Part shown: positions 18,378 to 27,280 of the stretch, piece by piece | Layout: the number at the start of each line of letters is the position of its first letter | Position numbering within the stretch: position 1 is the stretch's first letter | NCBI GenBank assembly: GCA_035266225.1 | Contig: DATFNV010000541.1 | Location: 1-37,646, forward strand | DNA: 37,646 nucleotides | Source of the DNA: DATFNV01 sp035266225 | Lineage (GTDB): Bacteria > Planctomycetota > Planctomycetia > Gemmatales > Gemmataceae | Direction of reading: 5' to 3' | The notes under the pieces: model-generated | The model's input: the letters and a program-made list of their open reading frames with translations, nothing else | What the model was told of the DNA's origin: nothing | Database searches by the model: none | Translations under genes and position numbers: made by a program

Positions 18378-20903
18378 ATGTCTGCCGCATCCGTCGCCGA
18401 CCTCGTGGAGTCACTGCGGAAGAGCCGCCTTCTCGACGCGGCGCGAATGGAAAAAATCACCAAGGCCCAGGACCGTTTCCCCGACGCCCTCAGCCTGGCC
18501 AAGGAACTCGTCCGCCGCGGCTGGCTGACGCGCGAGCAGGCTAAGGAATTGCTCCAGGGGCGGCCGGTCGCCTCGGACGCGATGGCCTCCCGCCCAGTCG
18601 CCGAGGCGACCGCGGCCACGAACGGAGCCGCCGAGGCCGCCGCACCGGTCCCGCCGGCCCCGGCCGTGGAAGAGCGCCGCCCCCGCCGCGCCTGGCTTCT
18701 GGCCCTGCTCGCGCTGCTGCTCCTCGGCGTGTTGGGCGGCCTGGCCGTCTGGAAGTTCTGGCCCGGCGGCGCCGACGGGCGGCCCGGCGCCGGGCACGGC
18801 TCCACCGAACCCTTCACCGCTTCGATCTCCGGCGGCTGCTCCGACACCACCGACCCCGCCGAGCTGAAACCCCTGGACGATCTCGAGTTCGGTAAGCCGG
18901 TGCGCGCGGAGTTCAGTCCGAAGTTCCTCGACGCCCTCAAGGACAAGGACGGGGCGATTCCCGAGCTGGAGCGGTATCCGTCGTGGCAGCCGCCCGAGCT
19001 GGTCGCGATCTTCGGCGAGCACCGCATGCGCAACACCCACATCGCGGCCCACCCGGACGGCACCCTGTTGGCCGTCGCCGGCGGACAGGACACGTTCATC
19101 CGCATCGGCCCCATCGACACCCTGCACGAGAAGGTGGTCCTGGCCGGGCACGGCGCCGGCATCCACGCCCTCGCCTGGTCGCCGAAGGGGGACGTGCTGG
19201 CCTCCGCCAGCGGAGACGGCACCGTACGCCTGTGGGACGTCAGCAACCTCGACAAGGTGCCGCCGCCGCTCCTCCTGGAGAGCGCGGCCGTCAGCAGCCT
19301 CGCTTTTTCCAACGACGGAAAATACCTGATCGGCGGCGGCGCCGCTGGCCCGGAGGACCCGGGCCGGGGCACTCTCTGGGCCTGGGACGTGAAGGAGCGC
19401 AAGCCGCTGTACAAGAAGAAGCAAGCCGCCCCGGTCCAGGGCGTCGCCTTCAGCCCGGCGCCCGGCGACTACCACGCCCTGTCCGGCGGCGGGCCGAAAG
19501 ACCCGTATCTGCGCCTGTGGGACGGCGTGAAGGGCGAGCAGCTGATGGACATCGAGTTCCGGGCCGTCAAGGACAACGGCGAGATCGACAAGACCGACGG
19601 GCGCTCGCAGCTGGGCCAGGTCGCTTTCTCCCCGGACGGCAAGCAGGCCGTTTCGGCGCATTTCGACATGGACCTGAAGGCCGGCCAGGGGGAGTGGAAG
19701 CTGCGCGTGTGGGACCTGGCGCACTTCGAGAAGGACAAGGAGAAGCGCCTCCTCAAGGGGTTCACGGCCGCCCCGCTGGTCGCCTTCGGGCCGGACAACA
19801 AGACCGTCGCCATCGCCTCGCTGCCGACGGCCAACGGCCTCGCGCTGTGGGACGTGAGCGGCGACGACAAGCCGCGGCCGCTGGCCCAGGCTAACGGCAT
19901 TTCTTCGCTGATCTTCCTGCCGCGCGGCGAGCAAAAGGAAGACCGGGTCGCCTTCGGGGGATTCCCCGGCCTCGAGGTCAACGTTCACGTCCACGAGGCG
20001 GCGACGGGCAAGGAACTGAAACCACCCGTCGCGCACCTCGGCCCCGTGCTGGCCGTCGCCGGGTCGCCGGACGGACGGCACGTCGCCTCGGGGGGTAACG
20101 AGGGGCACGCTCGGGTCTGGGAACTGGACACGGTCGCGCAGCGCCAGTTCGTCGCCAACGGGAACCAGGTCTGGAATGTCGGCTTCCACCCGGACGGCAA
20201 GAAGGCATTCTACTGCGGGGCCAGCACCGCCACCGTGCCCTTCCTCGACGTGGAGACGGGCAAGGCGTGGGGGCCGAGCCCCTACGACAAGGCGCACGCC
20301 GGGGGGATCACCAACGCCGTCGTGACCGAGGACGGACACTACGTCCTGAGCGGCGGCTACAACGACGGGAGCGTCTGCCTCTGGAGCCTGGAGGGGAACA
20401 AGCGGGGCAAGCGGGTCCGCCTGTTCCCGTCGGCGACCCCCGGCTCGGCGGCGGTCGCCCTGTCGCCGACCGGGCGGCGGGCGCTGCGGACGGCCGGCAC
20501 GTCGCTGAAGTTGCTGCACTTGCGCTGCCAGGAGGTCCGGGACGAATGGACCGGCGGGACGTGGAACACCTTCCTGCCCGACCGGCGGGTGGCCATTTTG
20601 GGCGGCGCGACCGGGGTCGGAGTGCTGTGGGACGTCGGCGAGGACAAGCCGAAGGAAGCGGGATCGACCCGCATCCCCCTGGCCGGGGCCGGGCCCGGCG
20701 ACGTCAGTCGCGACGGCCGGCGCCTGGCGGCGGTGGTCGGCGGCCGGGTCGCCGTGTGGGATTGGCAGTCGGAGAAGCAGGTGTGGGAATGGGTGCCGCC
20801 GGCCCACTTCGGCGGCGTCCGCGCCGTCGCCCTCTCGGTCGATGGACGCTACCTGTTCACCGCCAATGGGGACGGAACCGTGTATGTGATTCAGTTACCG
20901 TGA
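18378..20903 (+). CDS. Membrane-anchored WD40-repeat protein with kinase-type N-terminal domain
   Basis: 841 aa. Residues 1-60 (VADLVESLRKSRLLDAARMEKITKAQDRFPDALSLAKELVRRGWLTREQAKELLQGR) are the helical module that precedes the kinase domain in many planctomycete Ser/Thr kinases; here no kinase follows. A single membrane helix at about 105-128 is preceded by an Arg-rich stretch (ERRPRR). Residues about 215-841 are WD40 units: LAGHGAGIHALAWSPKGDVLASASGDGTVRLWDVSNL, VAFSPDGKQAVSAHFDMD, GSPDGRHVASGGNEGHARVWEL, AVALSVDGRYLFTANGDGTVYVIQL. It is probably a propeller scaffold outside the membrane, with the short helical part in the cytoplasm. GAGGACGACC precedes the ATG. First gene of a three-gene cluster. 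Confidence 0.88.
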   Translation: MSAASVADLVESLRKSRLLDAARMEKITKAQDRFPDALSLAKELVRRGWLTREQAKELLQGRPVASDAMASRPVAEATAATNGAAEAAAPVPPAPAVEERRPRRAWLLALLALLLLGVLGGLAVWKFWPGGADGRPGAGHGSTEPFTASISGGCSDTTDPAELKPLDDLEFGKPVRAEFSPKFLDALKDKDGAIPELERYPSWQPPELVAIFGEHRMRNTHIAAHPDGTLLAVAGGQDTFIRIGPIDTLHEKVVLAGHGAGIHALAWSPKGDVLASASGDGTVRLWDVSNLDKVPPPLLLESAAVSSLAFSNDGKYLIGGGAAGPEDPGRGTLWAWDVKERKPLYKKKQAAPVQGVAFSPAPGDYHALSGGGPKDPYLRLWDGVKGEQLMDIEFRAVKDNGEIDKTDGRSQLGQVAFSPDGKQAVSAHFDMDLKAGQGEWKLRVWDLAHFEKDKEKRLLKGFTAAPLVAFGPDNKTVAIASLPTANGLALWDVSGDDKPRPLAQANGISSLIFLPRGEQKEDRVAFGGFPGLEVNVHVHEAATGKELKPPVAHLGPVLAVAGSPDGRHVASGGNEGHARVWELDTVAQRQFVANGNQVWNVGFHPDGKKAFYCGASTATVPFLDVETGKAWGPSPYDKAHAGGITNAVVTEDGHYVLSGGYNDGSVCLWSLEGNKRGKRVRLFPSATPGSAAVALSPTGRRALRTAGTSLKLLHLRCQEVRDEWTGGTWNTFLPDRRVAILGGATGVGVLWDVGEDKPKEAGSTRIPLAGAGPGDVSRDGRRLAAVVGGRVAVWDWQSEKQVWEWVPPAHFGGVRAVALSVDGRYLFTANGDGTVYVIQLP

Positions 20904-20909
20904 GGCGCA

Positions 20910-20976
20910 CCAGCCGCTTGCGGCTTAGCGTTCGCCGCATCCCTGATGCGGCGAACGCTAAGCCGCAAGCGGCTGG
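20910..20976. repeat. 31-bp REP-like palindrome
   Basis: Two perfect 31-bp arms (20910-20940 and 20946-20976) around a 5-nt loop; the arm contains AGCCGCTTGCGGCTTAGCG, sharing the AGCCGCTTGCGGCTT core with the copies at 16055 and 17795. Confidence 0.9.
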
Positions 20977-20999
20977 ACGCGCCCGAGGATCGGATCGTC

Positions 21000-23843
21000 A
21001 TGAGCCAGACCTGTCGCGACTGTTCCCGCGTCAACCCGTCCGAGGCCGCCTACTGCTATTTCGACGGCGTCCAGCTCAACGGCCGCACCGACCTCCCCAC
21101 GGACGGCAGTTCCATCAGCTTCAGCAACTGGGTCTTCCCCAATCCGTTCGTCTTCCCGTCGGGCGAGGTCTGCCGCAACTTCCCGCAGCTCGCCCGCGCC
21201 TGCCGCAAGAACCCGCAGGGGGCCAACGACCTGCTGTCGCAGGGGTTCCTCGAGTCGTTCCTCGGCTCGCTGGGCCGGGTGGACCTGGCCCTGGCGGCGC
21301 GCGAGGCGGGGCGCCACCCCGACCGCGAGCGCGGCCTGGACGATTTCCTCGCCAAGCTGCCCGGCACTGCGCTGGAGCCGGCCAAGCTGGAAGTCGAGCC
21401 GGGCGACATCGACCTGGGAGCGGTCGCGGTCGGCGAGGAGCGGCGCTTCGACCTGGTGCTGCGCAACGACGGCGACCGCCTCGTCTACGGCAAGGTTGCG
21501 GCCGACGACTGCCCCTGGCTGATCCTCGGCGACAGCGGGGCGGCGGAGAAGCTGTTTCAATTCGCCGACAAGACGGTCATCCCGGTTCGCGTCCGCGGCG
21601 ACCGGCTGCGCGCCTACACCAAGCCGCAGAAGGGAGAAATCCTCGTCGAATCCAACGGCGGCAACCTGATCGTCACGGTCAACGTGATGGTGCCCATCAA
21701 GCCGTTCTCCGAGGGGGTGCTGGCGGGGGCGATGACGCCGCGGCAGTTCGCCGAGAAGGCCAAGGCCAACCAGGGCCCCGCCGCCGCACTTATCGAGAGT
21801 GGGGCGGTCGCCCGCTGGTACGAGGCCAACGGCTGGGCCTACCCAGTGCAGGGGCCGAGCGCCTCGGGGATTGCGGCGATCCAGCAACTCTTCGAGGCGC
21901 TGGGGCTGGTCAAGGCGCCGAAGGTGGAACTGGCGGAGCCGGCCATCGCCCTGGGCGGCCGGCCGGGCGAGCGCCGCGAGCACGTCCTGACCGTGACCAC
22001 GGCGGAGAACCGGCCGGTGTTCGCCTACGCGACGAGCGATCAGCCGTGGCTGACGGTCGGCAAACCGGTCTACCGCGGCCGCAGCGCCGCCCTGCCGCTG
22101 GTGATCGAGGCGGTGCCGCACGAGCCGGGCCGGACGCTGCAAGCCCGGCTCAAGGTGACGGCCAACGGCAACACGCGCTTCGAGGTGCCGCTGGTCCTGG
22201 CCGTGGCCGACGCCCCGCCGGTCGGGCCGGCGCCGCGCAGCGGCATGCAGCCGACCGCCGCCGTCAGTGCCGCGACTGTGCCGACCGAGGTGACGGCGGC
22301 GCCCGCGACGCCGCCCGTCTCGCCTGCCGTTCGGGCGGTTCCGACTCCCGTCGTCGCCGCTGTTGCCGTGACCGCCGTTCCGGCCGCGCTCGCTTCCCCC
22401 GATGTGGAACTGGTTCCCGTGGCGGCACCGCGCCCGACTGCGCCGCCGACGCCCGTTCCTGTGCCCGTGACGCCGGCGGCGCCGGGCTCGGAGCGGCGCG
22501 AGCGCTTGCTGCGCCTGCTGCCGATCGCCATCGTCGTCGTCGGCCTCCTCATCGCCGTCGTGCGCGACATCGGCTGGCGGGAGCAGGAGGAGAAGGCCGA
22601 GGTGCCGCCGATCGACCCGAAGCCGCGCATCGAGCTGAAGTTCCACGCCGAGCCCCTGGCCAACGACTTCATCCAGCCGCCCTTCGGCGCGACCATGCGT
22701 TTCGGCGTGCTCATGCCCGACCCGGGCGACCCGAAAAAGTTTAAGAAGCTGACCTACGACGAGTTTGGCCGCACGTCCAACACCTGTGTCCGCGTGGGCA
22801 CCTACGACTTCCTCCTTGGCGACGCGACGGGCGGGCACTGGGAGCTGCCGATCAAGCAACCGCTCGGCAAGGATCCCCTCGAAGGGAACCGCGAGCGCAT
22901 CGGCTACCGGTCGAAGTGGATCTACACCAACCCCGCCATCACGATCGAGCAGCAGGCCGAGGTCATTCCAGGCGGCCTGTCGCCGGACGGCAAGGGCGGC
23001 GAGGTCCGTCTCCTCGACACCTGCCTGGTCAGCTACGTGATCAGCAACAACGACCGGCTCAACCAGAAGATCGGGCTGCGCTTCCTGCTGGACACCTACA
23101 TCGGGGCCAATGACGGCGTCCCCTTCACGATCCCCGGCGAGAAGGACCTGTGCGACACGTTCAAGGACTTCGTCGGCACGGAGAACGTGCCGGACTTCAT
23201 CTCGGCCCTGGAGCGGCAAGACGTGAAGGACCCGGGGACGGTGGCCCACGTCAGCTTGAAGGTCGGCGGCGGGCTGGAGCCGCCGACGCGAGTGACCCTC
23301 GGCTCCTGGCCCGACGGGGACCTTTTCCAGGTGGACCAGGCCAAGGGGGCGGGCGCGAAGGGAGAGCTTACCCTCTGGGAGGTGCCGGTGATGTCGATGC
23401 AGGCGGTCAAGCAGCTGAAGAAGCCCAACGGCGACTCGGCGGTGACGCTGTACTGGGGGGAGAAGGAACTGCCGCCGAGCGGGGTGCGCAAGCTGGGGTT
23501 CGCCTACGGCCTGGGCAGCGTGACCGGCGACGCCGGCAAGGGGACGCTCGGCCTGACCTCCGGCGGCGAGCTAGTCGCGGGAAAGGAATTCACCCTGACC
23601 GCCTACGTCAAGGACCCGGTACAGAACCAGACGGTCACGCTGGGGGTGCCGCCCAGCCTGACCTTCGTCGGCGGGGACAAGGACACTAAACCGGTGCCGG
23701 CGGCGAGTTCGGGGTCGGTCAGCACCGTGACCTGGCACGTCAAGGCGTCGAAGAGCGGCGTGTTCACCTTGAACCTGTCCTCGGGCGGCGTCTCGCTCAA
23801 GCACAAGATCATGGTCCGGCCGGAAGGGGAACTCTACAGGTGA
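21000..23843 (+). CDS. Zinc-ribbon membrane protein with two Ig-like (HYDIN/ASPM-type) domains
   Basis: 947 aa from the ATG at 21000. Residues 4-23 are a zinc-ribbon-like start (CRDCSRVNPSEAAYCYFDG) with only three Cys (5, 8, 19). Two similar beta domains follow (about 120-230 and 315-400): LEVEPGDIDLGAVAVGEERRFDLVLRNDGDR and VELAEPAIALGGRPGERREHVLTVTTAENRPVFAYATSDQPWL. A Pro/Ala/Thr/Val-rich linker (about 405-495) precedes a membrane helix (about 503-522, LLPIAIVVVGLLIAVV). The 425-residue C-terminal part is beta-rich and not recognised; it contains a C-terminal repeat like a bacterial Ig fold (TSGGELVAGKEFTLTAYVKDP). A membrane-spanning scaffold or sensor is likely. Located between WD40 and FHA genes on the same strand. 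Confidence 0.85.
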   Translation: MSQTCRDCSRVNPSEAAYCYFDGVQLNGRTDLPTDGSSISFSNWVFPNPFVFPSGEVCRNFPQLARACRKNPQGANDLLSQGFLESFLGSLGRVDLALAAREAGRHPDRERGLDDFLAKLPGTALEPAKLEVEPGDIDLGAVAVGEERRFDLVLRNDGDRLVYGKVAADDCPWLILGDSGAAEKLFQFADKTVIPVRVRGDRLRAYTKPQKGEILVESNGGNLIVTVNVMVPIKPFSEGVLAGAMTPRQFAEKAKANQGPAAALIESGAVARWYEANGWAYPVQGPSASGIAAIQQLFEALGLVKAPKVELAEPAIALGGRPGERREHVLTVTTAENRPVFAYATSDQPWLTVGKPVYRGRSAALPLVIEAVPHEPGRTLQARLKVTANGNTRFEVPLVLAVADAPPVGPAPRSGMQPTAAVSAATVPTEVTAAPATPPVSPAVRAVPTPVVAAVAVTAVPAALASPDVELVPVAAPRPTAPPTPVPVPVTPAAPGSERRERLLRLLPIAIVVVGLLIAVVRDIGWREQEEKAEVPPIDPKPRIELKFHAEPLANDFIQPPFGATMRFGVLMPDPGDPKKFKKLTYDEFGRTSNTCVRVGTYDFLLGDATGGHWELPIKQPLGKDPLEGNRERIGYRSKWIYTNPAITIEQQAEVIPGGLSPDGKGGEVRLLDTCLVSYVISNNDRLNQKIGLRFLLDTYIGANDGVPFTIPGEKDLCDTFKDFVGTENVPDFISALERQDVKDPGTVAHVSLKVGGGLEPPTRVTLGSWPDGDLFQVDQAKGAGAKGELTLWEVPVMSMQAVKQLKKPNGDSAVTLYWGEKELPPSGVRKLGFAYGLGSVTGDAGKGTLGLTSGGELVAGKEFTLTAYVKDPVQNQTVTLGVPPSLTFVGGDKDTKPVPAASSGSVSTVTWHVKASKSGVFTLNLSSGGVSLKHKIMVRPEGELYR

Positions 23844-23875
23844 TGGGGCCGCGGGCGCGGCGGAGGAGTTGAGCG

Positions 23876-24826
23876 ATGTCGTTTCGCCTGTTCATCTATT
23901 ATTGTGCGGCCTGGGGTGCGTGCGCGGCCTTCGGCGGCTGGGTCCTGGGCCGGCTGCTGGCGGGCGAGCCGGGGCTAGGGTCGGCGAGCGTCAAGGGCCT
24001 GGTCCTGGGCGTGCTGGTGGCGCTGGGCCTGGGGTTGGTCGATGCCCTGGCCGCCGCCTCGCAGCGCGACGTCGCAGCCCTGGGCGTCCGCCTGACGGTG
24101 GCCGTGCTCATCGGCGCTGTCGGCGGGCTCGCCGGCGGCTTCATAGGCCAGCTCTTCTTCGGCCTCTCCGACGGCAAATGGCCGTCGCTGCTCGTCTTCG
24201 GCTGGACGCTGACCGGGGTGCTGATCGGCATGGCACCGTCGGCCTTCGACCTGCTCAGCGCCGTGCTCCGCAACGAGGAGCGGCACGGCGCCAAACACAA
24301 GTTGCGCAACGGACTGATCGGCGGCACCGTGGGCGGCCTGGTCGGCGGGCTGGTGCTCCTCTTCCTGCGCGGGGCGTGGGGGAGCGTCTTCCGCGGCTCC
24401 AGCGTGGACGAATTGTGGTCGCCGAGCTACACCGGCTTCGTGGCGCTGGGGGCGTGCATCGGCCTGTCGGTCGGCCTGGCACAGGTCATCCTCAAGGAGG
24501 CGTGGGTGCGCGTCGATGCGGGCTTCCGTCCGGGCCGCGAATTGATCCTGACCAAGCCGGAAATCACCCTGGGGCGGGCCGAGTCGTGCGACGTCGGGCT
24601 GTTCGGCGGCCAAGGCGTCGAGAAGGTCCACGCCCGCATCACGCGGCAGGGCCACTGCTACCTGCTGTCCGACGCCAACACCCCCGGCGGCACGCTCCTC
24701 AACGGCACGCGCATCGCCGAGCCGGCGCCGCTGCGCGACGGCGACCGCATCCAGATGGGCAACTCCGTCCTGACCTTCGGCGAGCGCCGCAAGGAGACGG
24801 CGCCGCCGGCGGGGCGCTTACCCTGA
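23876..24826 (+). CDS. FHA-domain membrane protein
   Basis: 316 aa. The first 210 residues hold about five hydrophobic segments, several glycine-rich (GWVLGRLL, VLIGAVGGLAGGFIGQLFFGL, GLIGGTVGGLVGGLVLLFLRGAW, GACIGLSVGLAQVIL). Residues about 223-312 are an FHA domain with TLGRAESCDVGLF, the HARI motif and NTPGGTLLNGTRI, so it should bind phosphothreonine peptides, the mark left by Ser/Thr kinases. GGAGGAG precedes the ATG. The gap from the zinc-ribbon gene is 32 bp. The frame ends abruptly (PPAGRLP); the +1 frame continues with LTESGEAVLEATKIDPVKK, which resembles a real tail, so a frameshift near 24815 is possible. Confidence 0.88.
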   Translation: MSFRLFIYYCAAWGACAAFGGWVLGRLLAGEPGLGSASVKGLVLGVLVALGLGLVDALAAASQRDVAALGVRLTVAVLIGAVGGLAGGFIGQLFFGLSDGKWPSLLVFGWTLTGVLIGMAPSAFDLLSAVLRNEERHGAKHKLRNGLIGGTVGGLVGGLVLLFLRGAWGSVFRGSSVDELWSPSYTGFVALGACIGLSVGLAQVILKEAWVRVDAGFRPGRELILTKPEITLGRAESCDVGLFGGQGVEKVHARITRQGHCYLLSDANTPGGTLLNGTRIAEPAPLRDGDRIQMGNSVLTFGERRKETAPPAGRLP

Positions 24827-24908
24827 CCGAATCGGGCGAGGCCGTCCTCGAAGCGACGAAGATCGATCCCGTCAAGAAGTGACGCGCCGCCGCCCCGAGA
24901 AGTTGACG

Positions 24909-25001
24909 ATGGGCCAGGGGGCCGGCCACGACTACAGCATCGCCTGGCTGCACGACGCCGTTGGGGTTGAGAGATGCCTTGGTGGCTTCTTCTGGCGTTG
25001 A
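24909..25001 (+). pseudogene. Possible truncated gene start (30 codons)
   Basis: An ATG with GAGAAG upstream opens MGQGAGHDYSIAWLHDAVG in high-GC DNA; after about 19 codons the base composition drops and the frame ends in TGA while another gene starts inside it at 24974. It may be the 5' stump of a gene cut by the insertion of the low-GC cassette at about 24960-25780. Weak evidence. Confidence 0.3.
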
Positions 25002-25315
25002 TCTTCTTCGTCTGGTGCTTGTGGGCCGTTGCGGCAACAGCACAGGTAGCCGTCGAGAACGCGCGCCGACCCTTACCAGACGGTCAGCGAAGCGGCATGA
25101 GCCCGGCACCGGTCATCCCCATTTTTCCTTTAGTCCTGTGGGGCGTAGCGATACTGATCGATCTCGTCGTAGATCCTTGGGGTACAATTATCTTTGGATC
25201 GCTTCATGCCGTATTTGCGGCGATTCTTGTCGTTTCGATTGTGCGTGACTGGCGGCGTCTTCGACCGCCGGTCGCCGCCGACCCAGGCGCCGCACCTGAC
25301 CGCGGCGGCAGCTAG
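24974..25315 (+). CDS. Small membrane protein, 113 aa
   Basis: Two or three hydrophobic helices: MPWWLLLALIFFVWCLWAVAAT, PAPVIPIFPLVLWGVAILIDLVV and LHAVFAAILVVSIV, with a Pro/Ala/Asp-rich C-terminal tail. GTTGAGAG lies just upstream of the ATG. The DNA is noticeably less GC-rich than the flanking operons, which hints at transfer. No family recognised. Confidence 0.6.
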   Translation: MPWWLLLALIFFVWCLWAVAATAQVAVENARRPLPDGQRSGMSPAPVIPIFPLVLWGVAILIDLVVDPWGTIIFGSLHAVFAAILVVSIVRDWRRLRPPVAADPGAAPDRGGS

Positions 25316-25386
25316 CGTTTACGATCCCACGTCAACGCCGGCCGCCGGGGCAAGCGCGCCGGCTCGTTGCATTTACGAGGTGAGAT

Positions 25387-25722
25387 ATGGCGGAACATGG
25401 TGAATGGAACCGCAAGGGGGCAACCCTCAGCGACGTGACGGCTCAAAAGGAGTACGGAGTGAGCCGCGACTTCATCGTGGAAGGCATCCGAGCCGGCAAA
25501 CTCGAATACCGAGAAGGATCGATATGGGGCAATCCATATCTTAGGATCCTGAGAAGTCAGCTCGAGCAGTACATCGCCGAACGACTTGGCTCGAAGCAGT
25601 TGGGGGGCAGAAAGGCTCGGGCGGAATTGCGCAAGGTCAACAAGCAGATTGCCGACCTCAAGAAAAAACTGACTGCGCTTCAGGTGCGAAAGGCTGAACT
25701 TGAGGCGGCCGTCGGGGAATAG
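25387..25722 (+). CDS. Small DNA-binding-type protein with coiled coil, 111 aa
   Basis: The N-terminal half (ATLSDVTAQKEYGVSRDFIVEGIRAGKLEYREGSIWGNPYLRILRSQLEQYI) has the layout of an excisionase/MerR-like winged helix: a short helix, turn, recognition helix, then a beta wing and a helix. Residues about 72-111 form a Lys/Glu-rich coiled coil (ARAELRKVNKQIADLKKKLTALQVRKAELEAAV). GAGGTGAGAT precedes the ATG. Lower GC than the flanks. It may be a regulator or accessory protein of an acquired element; no integrase is visible in the window. Confidence 0.65.
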   Translation: MAEHGEWNRKGATLSDVTAQKEYGVSRDFIVEGIRAGKLEYREGSIWGNPYLRILRSQLEQYIAERLGSKQLGGRKARAELRKVNKQIADLKKKLTALQVRKAELEAAVGE

Positions 25723-25813
25723 CGGGCCGAACACCCTGTTCCGCTGAACAGACTCGCATCACCTTCTTTCGCCCAGATCGGTGGGGCGACAATGGATCCG
25801 TTCCTGGCAGCCC

Positions 25814-25831
25814 TACCCTCACTTGAGGGTA
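25814..25831 (-). terminator. Short hairpin directly after the DUF1501 gene
   Basis: TACCCTCA (25814-25821), 2-nt loop, TGAGGGTA (25824-25831), abutting the TAG stop at 25832 on the minus strand. No T-run; weak. Confidence 0.35.
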
Positions 25832-27280
25832 CTACCCTTTGGCGAACAGCGACTTGACCGGTTGGCCCTTGCCGTCCTCGGTGGCGAAGAACGGCCGCTT
25901 CTCCACGTCGAAGGCGGTCCGCGGCGAGATGCCCATCGCCGTGAAGATCGTCGCGTGCAGGTCGCGGATCGTCACCGGGTCCTTCGTCGTCAGCAGCGGC
26001 CGCTCGGCCGCCGTCTCGCCGTAGAGGACGCCCTTCTTCATGCCGCCGCCGAACAACACCACCGATCCGGAGCCGGTAAAGTGCCGATGTAGGCCGTAGT
26101 GGATCAACTCCTTCATCACGTCGCTTTTGGCGCGTGACTGGTCGCGGGCGTTGCTGCCGGGCACGCCTTCGATCATCATGTCGCGGCTGAACTCGCTGGC
26201 GATGATGACCAGGGTGCGCTCCAGCAGGCCGCGTTTCTCCAGGTCGAGGACGAGCCGGGCGATGGGCTGGTCGATCTCGCCCTTCATCCGCTTGAGCGTG
26301 GTGTGGCCGTTCTCGTGCGTGTCGAAGTGCAGGAAGGGGACGTACTCGGTCGTCACCTCGATGAAGCGCGCCCCGGCCTCGGTCAGGCGGCGGGCCAGGA
26401 GGCAGCCGAGGCCGAAGCGGCCGGTGTTGTACTTCTGGAAGCTCTCCTTCGGCTCCTTCGTCAGGTCGAAGGCGTCGCGCTCCTTCGAGCTGAGCAGGCG
26501 GTGGGCGTTGTCGATGGCCCGCAGCATCGACTCCTCGTGGAAGTCGCTCGCCAGCTCGCCGGCCGGGCTGCGCTTGAGCAGCTCCTTGTACTTCTTCTGG
26601 CGGACCTCGAAGCGCTCCGGGGTCATGCCCTTCGGCGGGCGAACGGCGGCGACGGCGTCGGTCGGATAGGGCAGGTTGAACGGGCCGTGCTCGGTGCCGA
26701 AGAAGCCGCCGGTGGTGAACGCCTTCAACTCCTCCGACTCGCCGACGCCTTCGAGGCGCTGGCCGATGTTGATGAAGGCCGGGATGGCGGGGTTGTTCGG
26801 GCCGCGGACCCGGGCGACCCAGGAGCCGAGGTGCGGGCAGGCGACCGTCTGCGGCGGGACGTAGCCGGTGTGCCAGTGGTACTGATGGCGCGAGTGCAGG
26901 ATGTGGCCCAGGTCGGCGACGACGTGCGAGCGGATCAAGGTCGCCCGGTCCATCACCCCGGCGACGTTTTCCAGCCCCTGCGAGATCTTGATGTTGTCCA
27001 CGACCGTGTCGATGGCCGGGAAGGTGCAGAGGATTTTGTCGGCGGCGAGGCCCACCTCGAAGGGGAGGTAGCGCTTGGGGTCGAAGGTTTCGGGCGCCGC
27101 CATGCCGCCCGCCATCCAGAGGAGGATGCAGGTGTCGGCGGTGGGCCGGGGATGCTCGGCCTTCTCGGCGGCCTGGAGCGGGCGCGGCTCGCCGGCGGCG
27201 AGGGTCGCCAGGGCGGCGGTACTCATGCCGCGGAGGAAGTCGCGGCGATCAAGAAACGCGGTGCCAGTTGAAGAGGACAT
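25832..27280 (-). CDS. Tat-exported DUF1501 protein
   Basis: 482 aa from the ATG at 27280 (GGAG 9 nt upstream; the ORF also has a TTG one codon earlier). The N-terminus carries a twin-arginine signal (LDRRDFLRGMSTAALATLAAG). The rest follows the DUF1501 (sulfatase/alkaline-phosphatase-like) family: CILLWMAGGMAAPETFDPKRYLP, HSRHQYHWHTGYVPP, LGSWVARVRGPNNPAIPAFINIG, FIEVTTEYVPFLHFDTHENG, LVIIASEFSRDMMIEGVPGSNARD, HFTGSGSVVLFGGGMKKGVLYGETA. In planctomycetes such genes are usually paired with a DUF1549/DUF1553 cytochrome. The ATG overlaps the stop of the toxin gene (TGATG), so it is coupled to the toxin-antitoxin pair. Its exact substrate is unknown. Confidence 0.9.
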   Translation of the reverse strand: MSSSTGTAFLDRRDFLRGMSTAALATLAAGEPRPLQAAEKAEHPRPTADTCILLWMAGGMAAPETFDPKRYLPFEVGLAADKILCTFPAIDTVVDNIKISQGLENVAGVMDRATLIRSHVVADLGHILHSRHQYHWHTGYVPPQTVACPHLGSWVARVRGPNNPAIPAFINIGQRLEGVGESEELKAFTTGGFFGTEHGPFNLPYPTDAVAAVRPPKGMTPERFEVRQKKYKELLKRSPAGELASDFHEESMLRAIDNAHRLLSSKERDAFDLTKEPKESFQKYNTGRFGLGCLLARRLTEAGARFIEVTTEYVPFLHFDTHENGHTTLKRMKGEIDQPIARLVLDLEKRGLLERTLVIIASEFSRDMMIEGVPGSNARDQSRAKSDVMKELIHYGLHRHFTGSGSVVLFGGGMKKGVLYGETAAERPLLTTKDPVTIRDLHATIFTAMGISPRTAFDVEKRPFFATEDGKGQPVKSLFAKG

